From Vigna angularis (Eukaryota; Streptophyta; Magnoliopsida; Fabales; Fabaceae), in contig NC_068971.1 in the NCBI RefSeq assembly GCF_016808095.1, forward strand, positions 4,476,501-4,540,500: a DNA stretch of 64,000 nt, read 5' to 3'. Position 1 is the first letter of the stretch. Each line of letters opens with the position of its first letter. Under the pieces are notes generated by a model. It ran no database searches and was not told where the DNA came from. It saw only the letters and a program-made list of their open reading frames with translations. Positions 12,367-24,548 of this stretch are shown here, piece by piece. A program made the translations under genes and the position numbers.

Positions 12367-15343
12367 CTTAAATAAATAAAATATTAAGACTAAGTAAGGT
12401 TAATATCCATACTAACTTTATTTATTTTTAATATTCATTTTAAGGACACTTGTTAATAATTAATAAACATTAATTTTTACAAAAATTCATAATTAACTTG
12501 ACAAAATTTTTCTATTAAATAAACAAATAATATTTGTAATCTGAAATTATTAATTATAAAGACAATGAAAAAAACTTGTTAAAAATATATATTATTAATT
12601 ATAAAAAATAGATATTACTATCTTTAGAAAGTCAATTATAGAAATTTATATTATTTTAATTATATCTTAATCGGTACATTGGTTAGCATTTCCCATAAAT
12701 ATAAATATTAGAAATAGATAAAACCAGCATATTTCCTAACTTAATATTAATTTTATTTATTTTTAATATTTATTTTATTAGACATTCGTTTATTTAGTAG
12801 AAAATTTTAAAAAGATTTTATATTTTATAATTTTTTAAATAAAGTGTTAAATGGACTAAACCAATGCTAATAGCGTTGTATTTTCTTAACACTGATATTT
12901 GGAATCTAAAGTTAATTCTTCCATTTTCTTTCTCAATCAAATTAACCCAATCCAATTTTTTCTTTTATAAATTTATTATGTTAGATAATTGATTCATTTA
13001 AAACTTACTTCTTTTATCTCGGACTTCATGCAATTTTAATTTTTTTAAGAAATAAATTTAACTTTTCTAAGAAATTAAAAAAATCAGACTACTTATGTAA
13101 GTTTATATTATCAACAAGTCAAAATTACTTCTAAAAAGTCTCCTTTATAAGCAGGATGCTGGGAGGGAAACCATATAAACATGATCTAAGGGTTAATTCC
13201 AACGTTAATTAATCTATTAACACATCTATTGCATTCCCTATAAAATATATAAGATCGTAAAAGTTATTTTTCTAAGTTTAATTACGAAAACATTTCCATA
13301 TGTCTCTATAATATCTCAAGAAATAACCTTTGGATTAAAAAAAACTTGATTACCAAAGTGGAGTCATTTTCTAATTAAAGGTTAAGACAAAATGGATTTT
13401 ATTCACACTGTAAGGTCCTTTCTTCAGAGATTATAAGTATATTAAGAAAAGGATGCATGAATTTATAGAGAATTTATTACCAGCTATATTTAATGAAACT
13501 TATTATCCTTTCAAAATTAATTTCCTTAACAATAAGTTCATAAAATAAATTGGGATATATTCTTTTTGTCTAATGATATAATTAATATTTAGAAGACAAA
13601 GGATGAGATAACTATGAGTTTGAACCAACCCTAACCAACACTCCAGTACACATTACTTATTAAACTTTGTTCATCACACCATTGTTGAGAACTATATAGT
13701 CAACACTGGAAACGCAAGAGGAATTTACAACAATACCATAAATGAAAAAGAACATGAAAAATAATTAAAGTACTTAAGAAGTGTTTCATTATTTATTCCA
13801 GTTTTATTATCAATTAAAAAAAATATAGTGTAATTCTCGTGCTCAAATATTTCTAGAAATGTAGGATTCGAGTATTGTTCTAAATTATGTCATTTATTTA
13901 CAAAGATGAAATAAAAGTCGAAGTTATAAATTTAAAAATAATTAAATAGAAAAACTACAGCACGTTTATTTAATTGGCAATTTTACAATTTTTATAAAAC
14001 TACTTAACAATTTTATGAAAAAAAAATTGTAAATATCAACCCAAATTGAATCACAACACTAGTTTGATTTAGTTCAAACTTTATATTGAATTAAATTTGT
14101 TTTGGTTTATGAGATTAAGGTTAAGTTTGTTTTATAAAGAATTTCTAATATCAAAGTTTAGGTCAACGTTTTATGTCATATTTTTTTTTTTGTCATTCAT
14201 TTTGATCTGAGTATTATCTAAATAAAGTATTCTGATCCTAAAGTCAACTTTTATCCAAAAGTATTAGCAATAAATATGTAGAAAAAGTAACTACTTACAT
14301 GAATATTAAATTTGTATTTATAGATTTTGGGATGGACTTCTGTTGATCTAATTATGACCCAAACGGTAATGATCTAATCGAGGATTAATATAATTATTCT
14401 TAACGTTAACTTTGTTTATGATCTGACCGACCGATCCACTTATCAGTTTACGTGGATTTTAAAGACTTATTGATTATTTGATTCATGATTGACCAGATTA
14501 TCATACTATATAAAATTAAATAAATTAAACTATATATATATTAATTTGTATATTTAAGTATGTATCTCAATTTTTATACTAGTGAAAGAAGATATAAGAG
14601 GTGGCACGATAGTAATGTTCAACTTTTCAATCATGTTATATTAGTACGTACGTAGTATATAAATAATAGGAAAATCATAGAATGAAAATCTTGTGATGTT
14701 TCGAAATATGAAATGCAAAAATGACTGTCAGAACAAGCTTTAAAAGGAAAAAATTGTATTATTGTACAAAATTACTAAAACTAGTAAGCTTTAAGATTTT
14801 CTTATTATGTTTGATTTTATGTTTTACTATTAATTAACGTTAAATGATAAGCTTTATAAAAAAAAAAATTTACTTAATTTTATTTTTATAAATTTCTATT
14901 ATACATACAGATAATTACAGAATTTTGAGATATCGTTACACTCTAATCCTCAATCCTTTCTATTGTAGAACAACCAAAAAAATCTTACAATATGAAAAAA
15001 CACAACCAAAAATCCTACAACAAAAAAGCCACAACACCATAGAAAACTAAATGCATAAAAACATCTATTGGTAACATTCACTAATTATGCAAAAGTGCCT
15101 AAAAGATGAAAGAAATTTTAGATGTTAAGTTTAGAGTCACATTAATTTTTCATATATGGTTGAGGATAAACATTAATCAGAATACAAAAGAGATGTTCTT
15201 AAATACTTATTTGTGATCCAGACCCAAGTTTTAATTTATATCAAAGAAAACATTTTCTCCACATCTACTTTTTCATTGTTAAAATAATAATAAATTTATA
15301 ATCTATTTAAAAAAACATACTAAAAAATATATTTAAATAAACA

Positions 15344-15411
<68 letters not shown>

Positions 15412-16122
15412 ATACATATCTTCGGTATACACTTTTTCATTAACAATTTTATCCTTAATTATATAATTATCAACTTATTAATATAATTCTTAACTTATTT
15501 GTTAAGAATAATTATAAAATTGTTAAAAGTTTCAATTTTATTCTCTTTTTTATCTATTCATTCAACGAATTTTCATTTCTTCATTTCTTGGTTTCAACTG
15601 ACTTATTTCTTGGTTTCAACCGATTAATTATAGGTATTTCTTATTACTTTCGTTATACTTGTTTGTTTTTGAGTTATCTTTCACTTCTTGTTTTTTTTTT
15701 AAATTTCATTTTTCACTATTGTTCCTATAGTTCATGGAAAGAATATTTAATGATAGAAAGGGACATAAAGCCAAAATTGAAATTGAACTTTGGAGTAATT
15801 TAGGAACAATTTTAAAACCACACATTATCAAATTAAATGACAGCGAAATGCATGTCAAATGATGTCCAAGTACGATAATTGCAAACACGAGAACACCGTT
15901 AAAAGTTTACCACGAAAAAACTATTATTATAAGATCCATAGCCAAAAAGCGAGAGACAATTACGAAAAAAAAAAGAATGAATAATTACGGTTTGTTGTAT
16001 TTTCAAATTTATTTTGACAACAAAAATATATTTTAATTGGTATAATGTTTTGCAGTTGGTTGTATTTTTAAATTTGGATTAAAATTTTTACTAAAAGTTA
16101 TTTATATTTTATTTTTATAATA
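12367..16122. other. AT-rich intergenic stretch
   Basis: No gene or bounded element is recognised. Near 12660-12900 there are short repeated phrases around TTAGCA/TGCTAA that may be decayed subterminal repeats of a DNA transposon. The (AT)n run at 15347-15408 is annotated separately. Short open frames near 15.6-15.9 kb have no recognisable domain. Confidence 0.5.
15347..15408. repeat. (AT)n microsatellite
   Basis: A pure TA run of about 62 bp. Confidence 0.95.
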
Positions 16123-17250
16123 GGTTTAATGTTTTGGTATGACATGGTCACTGTATTGATTAATCAGACGTGACATTAAAAACGAATTTGAATTAAATTT
16201 TTTATTAAAAAATGGATTATACAGAGATTAAATCAGATGTACTCAAGGTCAAACTGGACAAAATAAAAAAATTTAAGTGTAGCCTTACAATTGAGAAATC
16301 CAAATCAGATTGGGAAAAAAAATTGGGACTCCGAATTAGGGTTCGTGAGAGAAAAAGATTGGGGCTCCAAAGCAGAAGAATCCCAACTCAAGTTTTGAAT
16401 TCAAAAGAACCAAGGATTTCCCACAATAATTTGAAACGAAAACTCTATCCAAATAGAACCCAAATCGAAAGTCAGAAGAAAAGGAGGAGAAGAAAATTTC
16501 CTCCTTGCGTCGCAAATCAAAACGAAGAGAAGGAACCTCCGCCGCTGTCACTTGCACACCGCGAGAAGGGCATCCGCGCCCCATCTGCACAAATCCCCAA
16601 TCAGAATCGTGAAGGAGAAGAGGAAAAGAAAACGCTCTCCAGAACGAGAAAAAAGGGAAAGGGGAAAGAAGAAGAACGTCCAATGCACCGCCACAAACCA
16701 CCACGAACGCCGCTTGGTCACACCATCTCCACATTGTCGTCGTGCCATCACAGTCAGAGTCGTCTCTCATTCCTGTGGATCCCAGCCATACCCCGAAGAA
16801 AGAGAAAGGAAGAAATCTCTATACGTTGTGACTAAAGCAAAGGAATAGAAAAAGAAAGTGCTTCCAATGCTGAAATTCTTGATTCAAGCAAAAGAAACAA
16901 ACATCCAGACCCTTGTCCAGGAACCCTAAAACTCACCTTCCCCCAATTTGATTTCGATTTCACAATTGCAGAGGAGAATAGGGCTTTCAGCACTTAATTT
17001 AATTTGTTACTTAAATTATATTTTCACGATGTACACTTAATTGTTTAATTCAAAAATTAAAAAAATACAATTGACACACGTTTTCAATGCCACGTAAATT
17101 AAAATTACGTTTGATTAATTTGACACAGACCTGTATTTAATTCAATTTTACAAAAATAAGGACCCATTTGAGACGTCGAACAAGTCGGAGACCTATCAGA
17201 GACCTATTTGAGATTCTGAACGAAAATAGGGACCTACATAAACATTAAAC
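16123..17250. mobile_element. Possible non-autonomous DNA element with inverted termini
   Basis: GTTTAATGTTT at 16124-16134 is mirrored by AAACATTAAAC at 17240-17250. Further in, GATTAATCAGACGTGACATT on the left corresponds, inverted, to the AATGCCACG...ACGTTTGATTAAT region at about 17088-17119. The right side carries an extra block with CCTATTTGAGA-type phrases. The middle (16.5-16.98 kb) is less AT-rich. It includes a frame for a very basic, Lys/Arg/Glu-rich 207-aa peptide with no domain, which I regard as fortuitous. Long, unequal inverted ends suggest a Mutator-like or foldback element. No target duplication was confirmed. Confidence 0.4.
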
Positions 17251-19009
17251 TTTTATAATACTATGAAACTTACATTTTTTTCACTTGTATAATTTAGTCA
17301 TTTTACTAATTTAAAACTTTTAACCTACCTTTTCTATTTTATGGGTTCATAATTTTGTAACTCCTACTTTTTTTTAATAATTTCATTATTTATTTATTAT
17401 TTTTAAACATTTTTAATATTTCATTTTACTGATTATGAATCAAAATAACTGAATTTAAAATATTACAAAAATAGGATATTTAATGTAAGACCCATGAAAA
17501 ATATTTACCTTAATAGTAACAATTTTATTACTAGTAGTAATAAATTTCTTTGTGAATGGAAAATATAATTAATAAGTTTATGTAAGAATAAAATGTGGAA
17601 AGCTAAATAACAAATTTTGGTAGCTTAAATGGTAGAAAATTGTGGTGATTTCAAGAACATGGGTTCAAACTCTTTTCTATCTTTTTGTTTTAAAAAAAAT
17701 TAAAAATAATGATAGTGGATAAGCACACCATGGTGATTAAAATATTAAAATAATAAATAATATTAAAAAATTGTTAAATAATAAAATTTGTGGACTATAA
17801 ATAGCCATGAGAGGGGAGGTTATTCTGTACAAGGAGAGGAAGAATCAAGTGAGAAATCTTGAGAAATAGAGAAGAAATAGTTATGAAGAAATTTTTAGTT
17901 GTAAGAAGAGTAGAAGTTCTGGAGGGTTTTCGGGGAAACAAATTCTGAGCAAAAGATTAAGTCTGGAATAGAGGTAGGGAAGCTAACCTTTCTAAGCTTT
18001 TATATTATGATTTAATATTGTTTTATTACTATTCATGTCTTGAAATTCTGTGTGAATACTGTTAATGAAAAACATAGGTGCTTGTTATATATCTATCTAT
18101 ATTGAATTTCTGTGTTAATATTATATGTTGTTGTTTTGAATCTGTAAATAAGAAATTTGTTAAAACTAGTTGAGGAACACTTTGGCTAAGGAAAGACTTG
18201 GTACTTAAGTTGTCCATTGTGACGCACCTCTCTTTCCTAGAAGTCTACTCGACAAGTTTTTAACTTAAATCTTGTTGAACAGATTATGTACTGTTAAATT
18301 ATTGTGCAATATATCTTGTTGGAATGAAAATTTCTGATGAATTCATGTTATTGTGGTAGATATGGAATTATGAATTATAATTGTGATGGTAGGATAGAGG
18401 AATCTTAAAAACCGGAGTTGGTACATCCCTGATCATAGAGCAGTCCTGGTTAAATCCAATAAGTTGTGACTAGTCATATGTACTGACGTTTATGGTGAGT
18501 TTGATTCGTTAAACATTTGATTCTTCTCCGGTGACCATTTATGGTGATATTTTAGTATTGTTAATGTATTTTGTGATATATTCATTTTGTATGATTTCTG
18601 TGATGATTGTATTTTATTATATTGGATTTGAATTTATGCATCTGAACATGATATGAGTATTATGGAGAGATTTTGTAATGGTATAATATGAGTTGAGGAA
18701 TATGAGCATGGTATGAGTCTCGTGGAGAGATTCTCTAATGATATGGTATTTGTGTATATGTTGATGTTGAGGGTCCTGTTGTTGGAGGTTATCCTGATAC
18801 TATAATAATCATCCAGTCTCAAGTAGAGAATGATGAATTATGTGGTGAGAGGGGCAGGAGATCCTGGTCTATGTGCCGGTTTTGGACATAGTGTTGAGGT
18901 CTAACCTTGTGGATGGTATGGAGTATTTTGGAAGTGTATTTGTAAGAAGAAGTAGAAGTCATCACAAGTGCATAACCTCCCGTGACCGCTCATCAACGTA
19001 TCATCCGAA

Positions 19010-19190
19010 TGAGTGTCTATTGGGTATTGCGAAATGAGTGTCTATTGAGTATTGTGGGATGAGTGTCTATTGGGTATTGTGAAATGAGTGTCTATTGAGT
19101 ATTGTGAGATAAGTGTCTATTGGGTATTGTGGGATGAGTGTCTATTGGGTATTGTGGGATGAGTGTCTATTAAGGATTGTAGTATGATGG
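19010..19190 (+). repeat. Tandem repeat of about 25 bp within the solo LTR
   Basis: ATGAGTGTCTATTGGGTATT with a short variable tail (GCGAA, GTGGG or GTGAA) repeats about seven times head to tail. The related LTR at 197-3492 has a single such segment near 3090, so this is a local expansion. Confidence 0.9.
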
Positions 19191-19484
19191 GATGAGTATC
19201 TATGGTGCGATTGTTGTATGATGGTATGAGGGTGTCTCACATAATTATTATATGAGGTTTGTTGAGTGTATCAAAGTAATTATGCATGTTTTATAAATGA
19301 TTTGTTGCATGTTAGCTCACCCTACTTGTTTGTGTTTGTGTATGTGCGATGATCGTATAATTCGTTATACGGGAGCAAATGAAGGAATGTCGTCTGATTC
19401 AGTACCAATGAAGAAAGAGATAGAAGAATAAATTAGAAAAATTCGAGTTATATTAATGAGTTTGTAGTTAAAATTTGAGTTTAA

Positions 19485-19487
<3 letters not shown>

Positions 19488-19529
<42 letters not shown>
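19488..19529. repeat. (AT)n microsatellite
   Basis: A pure AT run near the 3' end of the second solo LTR. Confidence 0.95.
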
Positions 19530-19531
<2 letters not shown>

Positions 19532-19533
19532 AC

Positions 19534-19629
19534 TATGAATTATCAAGTGTGAGATTATGAGATGTTATGAATTATCAAGTATGAGATTATGAGATGTTAT
19601 GAATTATCAAGTATGAGATTATGAGATGT
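19534..19629 (+). repeat. 32-bp unit repeated three times at the LTR 3' end
   Basis: A unit beginning TATGAATTATCAAGT and ending GAGATTATGAGATGT occurs at 19534, 19566 and 19598. The last copy runs into the terminal TACA of the LTR, so sequence next to the end recognised by integrase has been triplicated. Confidence 0.9.
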
Positions 19630-19638
19630 TACATTTAG

Positions 19639-21538
19639 AATGCGTACATACTGTCATAATGCCTCTATTTATGAGTATATATAATATAAATATAACCTAA
19701 TAATATTAAAAGGTTATAATGATTAATGAGCTTATTTAGATTAAATAATACTATAAGACTTTATTAGAAACATATGTTTTAGACCGATTCTCAGGTTAGA
19801 TCAAGTTTGTATATAAATTAAATCTATTTTTTTAAAAAGATCTACAAGAAATAAATAAATATGTTAAATTCAAGCTTCTTCTTTTTAAAGAAGAAAAACA
19901 AGGGAGACATAAATTTACCAAAACTTGTGAATATTTTACTCCAACTCATAAATTAGCTTTATCTAGAGATATATTTCATTCCATTGCTATAAATAAAATT
20001 AAAGATGAAGAACATGAATATTTTTGGATTATGACGCCAACCATAAAATTCATGCTATTAAAGCAGGTGTCTAATCCCAACAATATATAACAGCAATAAT
20101 GTTAACAAGTTGTGGTCTTTACCACCAATGTAGTCAATGTTTAACAATTATCAAGATTTTCCTTAATTTGACTTATTAAAATAAGATTCTTCAAAAGGCA
20201 ATGGTATTAATCTCACGGCAGATCCAAAACTTGAAAAAGGAAAGCTATACATCATGAAAAAAAAACTTCAATTGTGACTTAATTACTGACCATGCAAAAT
20301 TTTGAAATAAGGAGGTTTTCTTCTTTTCTATTTTTTTTTACAAAATCAGTATGTTTTCTAATTTTTTTTTTATCAAAATCTAGTCTTTCAAAAGCCTTTT
20401 GTTACCATTGCGATTGAAAAATCCATGCAAAATATCTCATTTCTCAATTCATGTTGAGCAGTTCCTACCTAAACATTTCATTCATATTCAATCAATCTAT
20501 TACTTTGTCATCCACCCGATTGATGGTGAACCCTAGCATTGATATAAAATATATATATTATATGGACCATAAATGATTATTCTTTCTTTCCTTTCAATTT
20601 TTCTTATCTATGATTGTGGTGATCGTTGTTTGCCCCTCAGATTTTCTTTTAGAATGTCTTCTCCTTTATATATGGTTTAATTATAGAATACATATATGGT
20701 TTAAGTTATTGAAAAAAAAAAACAAATAATTTCTCACTATTTATCTATCCATCACACCCAAAGTGTAGTTAACAAGGTTATTTTGATAGAATTAACTTCT
20801 CACAATTAAATAAATATAATTATCTGCATAACGTGTCTAAGTTAATTTGAGTTTATTAGAATTTGAAATAGCAAGGCATCAAATAAATAAATAAATAGAA
20901 AGTCATCCAAAATTATTTTCTGTAGCGTCAAAAAACAGACAAAGTTACGTATGCAAAGGAGATGATATAATGCTGCAGAAGCTGTGTTTCCCAGCAACCC
21001 ATCATCCACCACGTGTTCTACTTCATAAAAAATGGTTTTAAATTAATAAATACTAGTTTTTTTATATTATTATATTAAAAAAATATAAATTAATTTTAAC
21101 TTTGAAATTATTTGTTTCTAAAACGTTATCAGCCTTTTAAACGGTTGTTGTCTGAATTATTTTCTCTCTATTCAAACATTAAGATAATGTTCAAACCAAT
21201 ATATTGTCACTCGACTTACAGACATGCTTAAATGAGAAGATTGTCAGATGAAGTTATGTAAATTTTTCACTAAAAGAGTGTTTTCTTATTTATTTTAAAA
21301 TTTAGTAATTGAAATTTAATTCTCTATTATTAGTTTTTTTAGGTTGAACATTGATTTTTTCTTCATATGAATGATATAGCATTTTAGAATCTTAAGTGAT
21401 AAATTGTAATGCTCACTAGATATTATGACACGTGTTATAAGATACATAACTTTGATAATATATCTTGTCTTGATTGAAAACATGTTGGTTATGCAACAAA
21501 AATCATAATTCATAAATTTGTATGTTTTATAATACTTT

Positions 21539-21583
<45 letters not shown>

Positions 21584-21757
21584 ACTACATCATCTAAACA
21601 TTGCTCTTTGCCTCTCCTGTATCAATCTTTAGTCCAACAAAAGAGGTTTAAAAGCGTTTTTCTTCTTTTCATTATTTTCTCTTTTCTATTATATTCTTGT
21701 TCTTCTTATTTGGTCATCAACATGGCTTTCTTTTCAAATCCCAATATACATTTGCAT
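19639..21757. other. AT-rich intergenic stretch
   Basis: No gene is recognised. An (AT)n run lies at 21544-21580. A short frame near 19.9-20.08 kb (containing the peptide EYFTPTHKLALSRDIFHSI) could be a decayed exon, but I cannot identify it. Confidence 0.45.
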
Positions 21758-21762
21758 ATTGC

Positions 21763-22116
21763 TGTTGGAAGTCCCACATCGACTAGAGATAAGGCCAAAT
21801 TATAATATATAAGTGAGGTGCAAACCTCACCTTACAAGCCGGTTTTGTGGGGATGAGTTAGGCATAAACTCACTTTCTAATATGGTATCAGAGCCAGGTT
21901 AGAGCCTATCCTAGCGAGTTCTAAGTGGGCATTCTATTCTTCTATTCCACCCGCTATCGGGCCGTTATCGGACCACCCAATTTCTACTATCATGCATGAG
22001 ATGTCTATACCTCGGCGTGAAGGGGGGATGTTGGAAGTCCCACATCGACTAGAGATAAGGCCAAATTATAATATATAAATGAGGTGCAAACCTCACCTTA
22101 AACTCACTTTCTAATA
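21763..22116 (+). mobile_element. Complete TRIM retrotransposon
   Basis: This is a 354-bp terminal-repeat retrotransposon in miniature. The 5' LTR is 21763-21882 (TGTTGGAAGTCCCACATCG... to CTTTCTAATA). The primer site TGGTATCAGAGCC follows at 21883. The polypurine tract AAGGGGGGA is near 22020-22028, and the 3' LTR is 22029-22116. ATTGC duplicates the target on both sides (21758-21762, 22117-22121). The 3' LTR lacks an internal block of about 32 bp (CAAGCCGG to GGCATA) that the 5' LTR has. The LTR ends are TG...TA rather than TG...CA. There is no coding capacity, so it depends on proteins supplied in trans. Confidence 0.93.
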
Positions 22117-22121
22117 ATTGC

Positions 22122-23061
22122 ATCAAAATATTGTTGTAAATTTTGTGGTTTATAGTATAAAATATTGCTTTTGATTTTAGTGTATGAAACTTGTTTCTTA
22201 ATTACATTTTCAATATAGTCAATTCTTCACCATAAGGTTTGGGAAAATGTTTTTTTGAATGGTTTGGGAATAAATCTTTAAAGACAATGGATAGGGACAT
22301 TTCAAGAAACTTTTTTTTGTTTGTGATTATTGTCAAATTTCTTACAAAAAAATATAATGTTGCATGGTTTCCATCGATTTTTTTCCCTTAAGGTTGGGTA
22401 GTATATTATTTGGATTTAGGAAAAATAAATTATAAGTTATGTTTCATAAATAAGGAAGAATTAGTGAGATAGAAAAGTTTCCTTGTGATTTTTAGTTAAA
22501 ATAAATTTAATAAAACTTGTTTTTACAAAATAAGACACTAAAAAAAGAAAGAAAAGGTGAATACATTGAAAAGGAATATGCAAGTTAAAAGAAGAATGTG
22601 ATATAAAAATAAAAGACTTTGAAAATATTTAATTATGCTCTATTCACTGTATAGAAATAAAGATTACTAATAGAAATGGAAGGTTTGTAAAAGAATATAC
22701 TGAATTCTAAATAGAAGGCTCGGAGAAATTTAAATGAGAGGAGTGAGTCACCATGATGTTAGAGATATAAAGAAGATTTAATACACAGAAAAAAATGGTT
22801 TTGATGATGATGTTTCGATAAAAATTATGGATAATCATTAACAATTTTATAAAATTAACATAGGAGATTCATTGGAGAGATATAACACTCAAAAATCTGA
22901 ATTCATTCATATAAAGAATTAACATCACTCTTAATCGAAAACCTTAAAATAATATATTTATAAATTCTTATTCTTATATGATGCTCTACTTTCTCATTTT
23001 TATCTATATAAAACTTAAACTCACATTTGATTTCCACTTAGATAATAACTTAAATTTCAAA
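22122..23061. other. AT-rich intergenic stretch
   Basis: Between the TRIM and the CACTA element nothing beyond low-complexity AT-rich sequence is seen. Confidence 0.6.
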
Positions 23062-23764
23062 TATCACTAGTAAAAAAACTATTTTCTAACGCGCCCTATA
23101 GGCATCGGTTTTACGAAAATCGAAGCAGATGAAAACGCGGTGGTATTTTTGCAATTTCAGCAACCTTATAGGCCTCGGTTCAAGAGGAGCCGAGGCATAA
23201 AGTGTATATTACTTTAGTTAATATAAGAACCGATGTCTAATGTATCACATTTTCTCGCTAAATCGTGTGAAAAACATCTACGACATCGGTTGCCCTTGGA
23301 CATGAGGCAGTAGGGCCTTTGCAAGTTTGAACGAAGCTTTTATGCTTCGATTTTGTGTGTACCCGGGCGTATAGTTCATGTTTAGGCATCAGGTCAGGCG
23401 AATAACAGGGGCAATATGGTTTGATTACCTCGGTTAAGATATAACCAGAGCAATATTGCTTTTATATTTTCACAATTAACCCTACGTGCACTGTGTTTCT
23501 TCGTTCTTCTGCTATCGTTGCTGCATCCAAAAGCTTCGCTACGTCCAGCTTTCTTCTTCCTATGCATCTCCACCATTGTTGTCGCTGTTGTCGCGCCTCC
23601 CCCACCGTTGCTCGTCACGCTTCTATGGCGGCGATCGCCCTGCCTCCGTCGCATTTGTGACCGCCTCCTTCACTCCTCCCTTGCTCGTTCATAGCGGTTT
23701 GTACCTCCGTCGCGGTCTTACCTTCGTTGTGTCGCGTGCTCCACCACTACTCCCCTCCCTTGCT

Positions 23765-24548
23765 CGCGTTAAGCAAACCGACGTTGTTCCACCTGTTCAA
23801 TTTGCGAAGAAGCCTGCCTAGCCTAAGGAGTCGAAACCTAAACCTAAGGATGAGCCAAAGAAAGTGGCTAAGCTAGAGCCAAAGAAGCCCAAAGAAGAGG
23901 CAGAAGAGGAGGCACCCAAGCCCAAACCCAAAAATCCCCTTGATCTTCTTCCTCCAAGAAAGATGATATTGGATGAGAGGAAAAGACTCTACTCAAACAC
24001 CAAGACCAACTTCCGCGAGGTTGCAATCAAAGGTATTATGATGGCTTTCTGTGTTTTAATTTTGTCGTTTCTAGGAGGTAGTATGTCACGTGTTTTTGAA
24101 ATATCCTTGCTTTCTTCATCATGATTTGTTACTATTATTTAGCGAAGAGTGTCAAAGTCAACTGATATGAGATGGTAGATATCTTATCAAGTTAAATCCT
24201 CCTTGTGAACTTGTAGGATTTTGGGACATGTATGATCCATAGGGTTATTCTCTCTGGTTTTGTGATTACAAATACAACGACAAGAACATTGTTTCCTTTG
24301 TGACATTAAACAAGGTTGGTGGTTTTCTTTAGCGGATGGATCTGGCTCGCAAGTATGCTTTTGGAAAGATGCTTGTAATTGGATCACAAGCACCATTTAA
24401 GGTGAAGGGGTTGTGGCTTTTCCGTGGGCAAGAGATTCCACAATTTGTGATTGACGAGTGTTATGATATGGAGCTGTATGGGTGGACCAAGGTTGACATT
24501 TCTGACGAAACTTAGAAAGAGCGGGTGAATCAGATGATTGAGGATTAT
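23765..24548 (+). pseudogene. Captured fragment of eukaryotic elongation factor 1B-gamma (EF-1-gamma)
   Basis: The plus-strand translation follows the linker and C-terminal domain of EF-1-gamma: VKQTDVVPPVQFAKKPA, a Lys/Pro/Glu-rich linker, NPLDLLPPRKMILDERK, LYSNTKTNFREVAIKG. After an unspliced intron (24033-24216, GT-AG) come FWDMYDP, GYSLWFCDYKYND and RMDLARKYAFGKMLVIG. It stops at EDYE, where it joins lectin-kinase sequence. Four in-frame TAG codons (23819, 24240, 24330, 24513) make it non-functional; three sit where the family has Gln. The retained intron shows capture as DNA, not from mRNA. The full-length protein binds the other eEF1B subunits in translation elongation; the N-terminal GST-like domain is absent here. 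Confidence 0.9.

Larger units (their letters stand above)
17484..19633 (+). mobile_element. Second Tekay-type solo LTR, lacking the CpG array
   Basis: It starts TGTAAGACCC and ends GAGATGTTACA. The flanks are TTTAA (17479-17483) and TTTAG (19634-19638), a one-mismatch target duplication. The segment from about 18650 to 19400 closely follows 2774-3330 of the first solo LTR, including the phrases GGTCTATGTGCCGGTTTTGG and TGACCGCTCATCAACGTATC. It has no GCGTTCG array and is 2.15 kb rather than 3.3 kb. There is no internal coding region. Confidence 0.75.

Noticed and set aside
16212..16835. 207-aa very basic open frame
   Set aside because: It is low-complexity Lys/Arg/Glu-rich, has no domain and lies inside a probable non-autonomous transposon.
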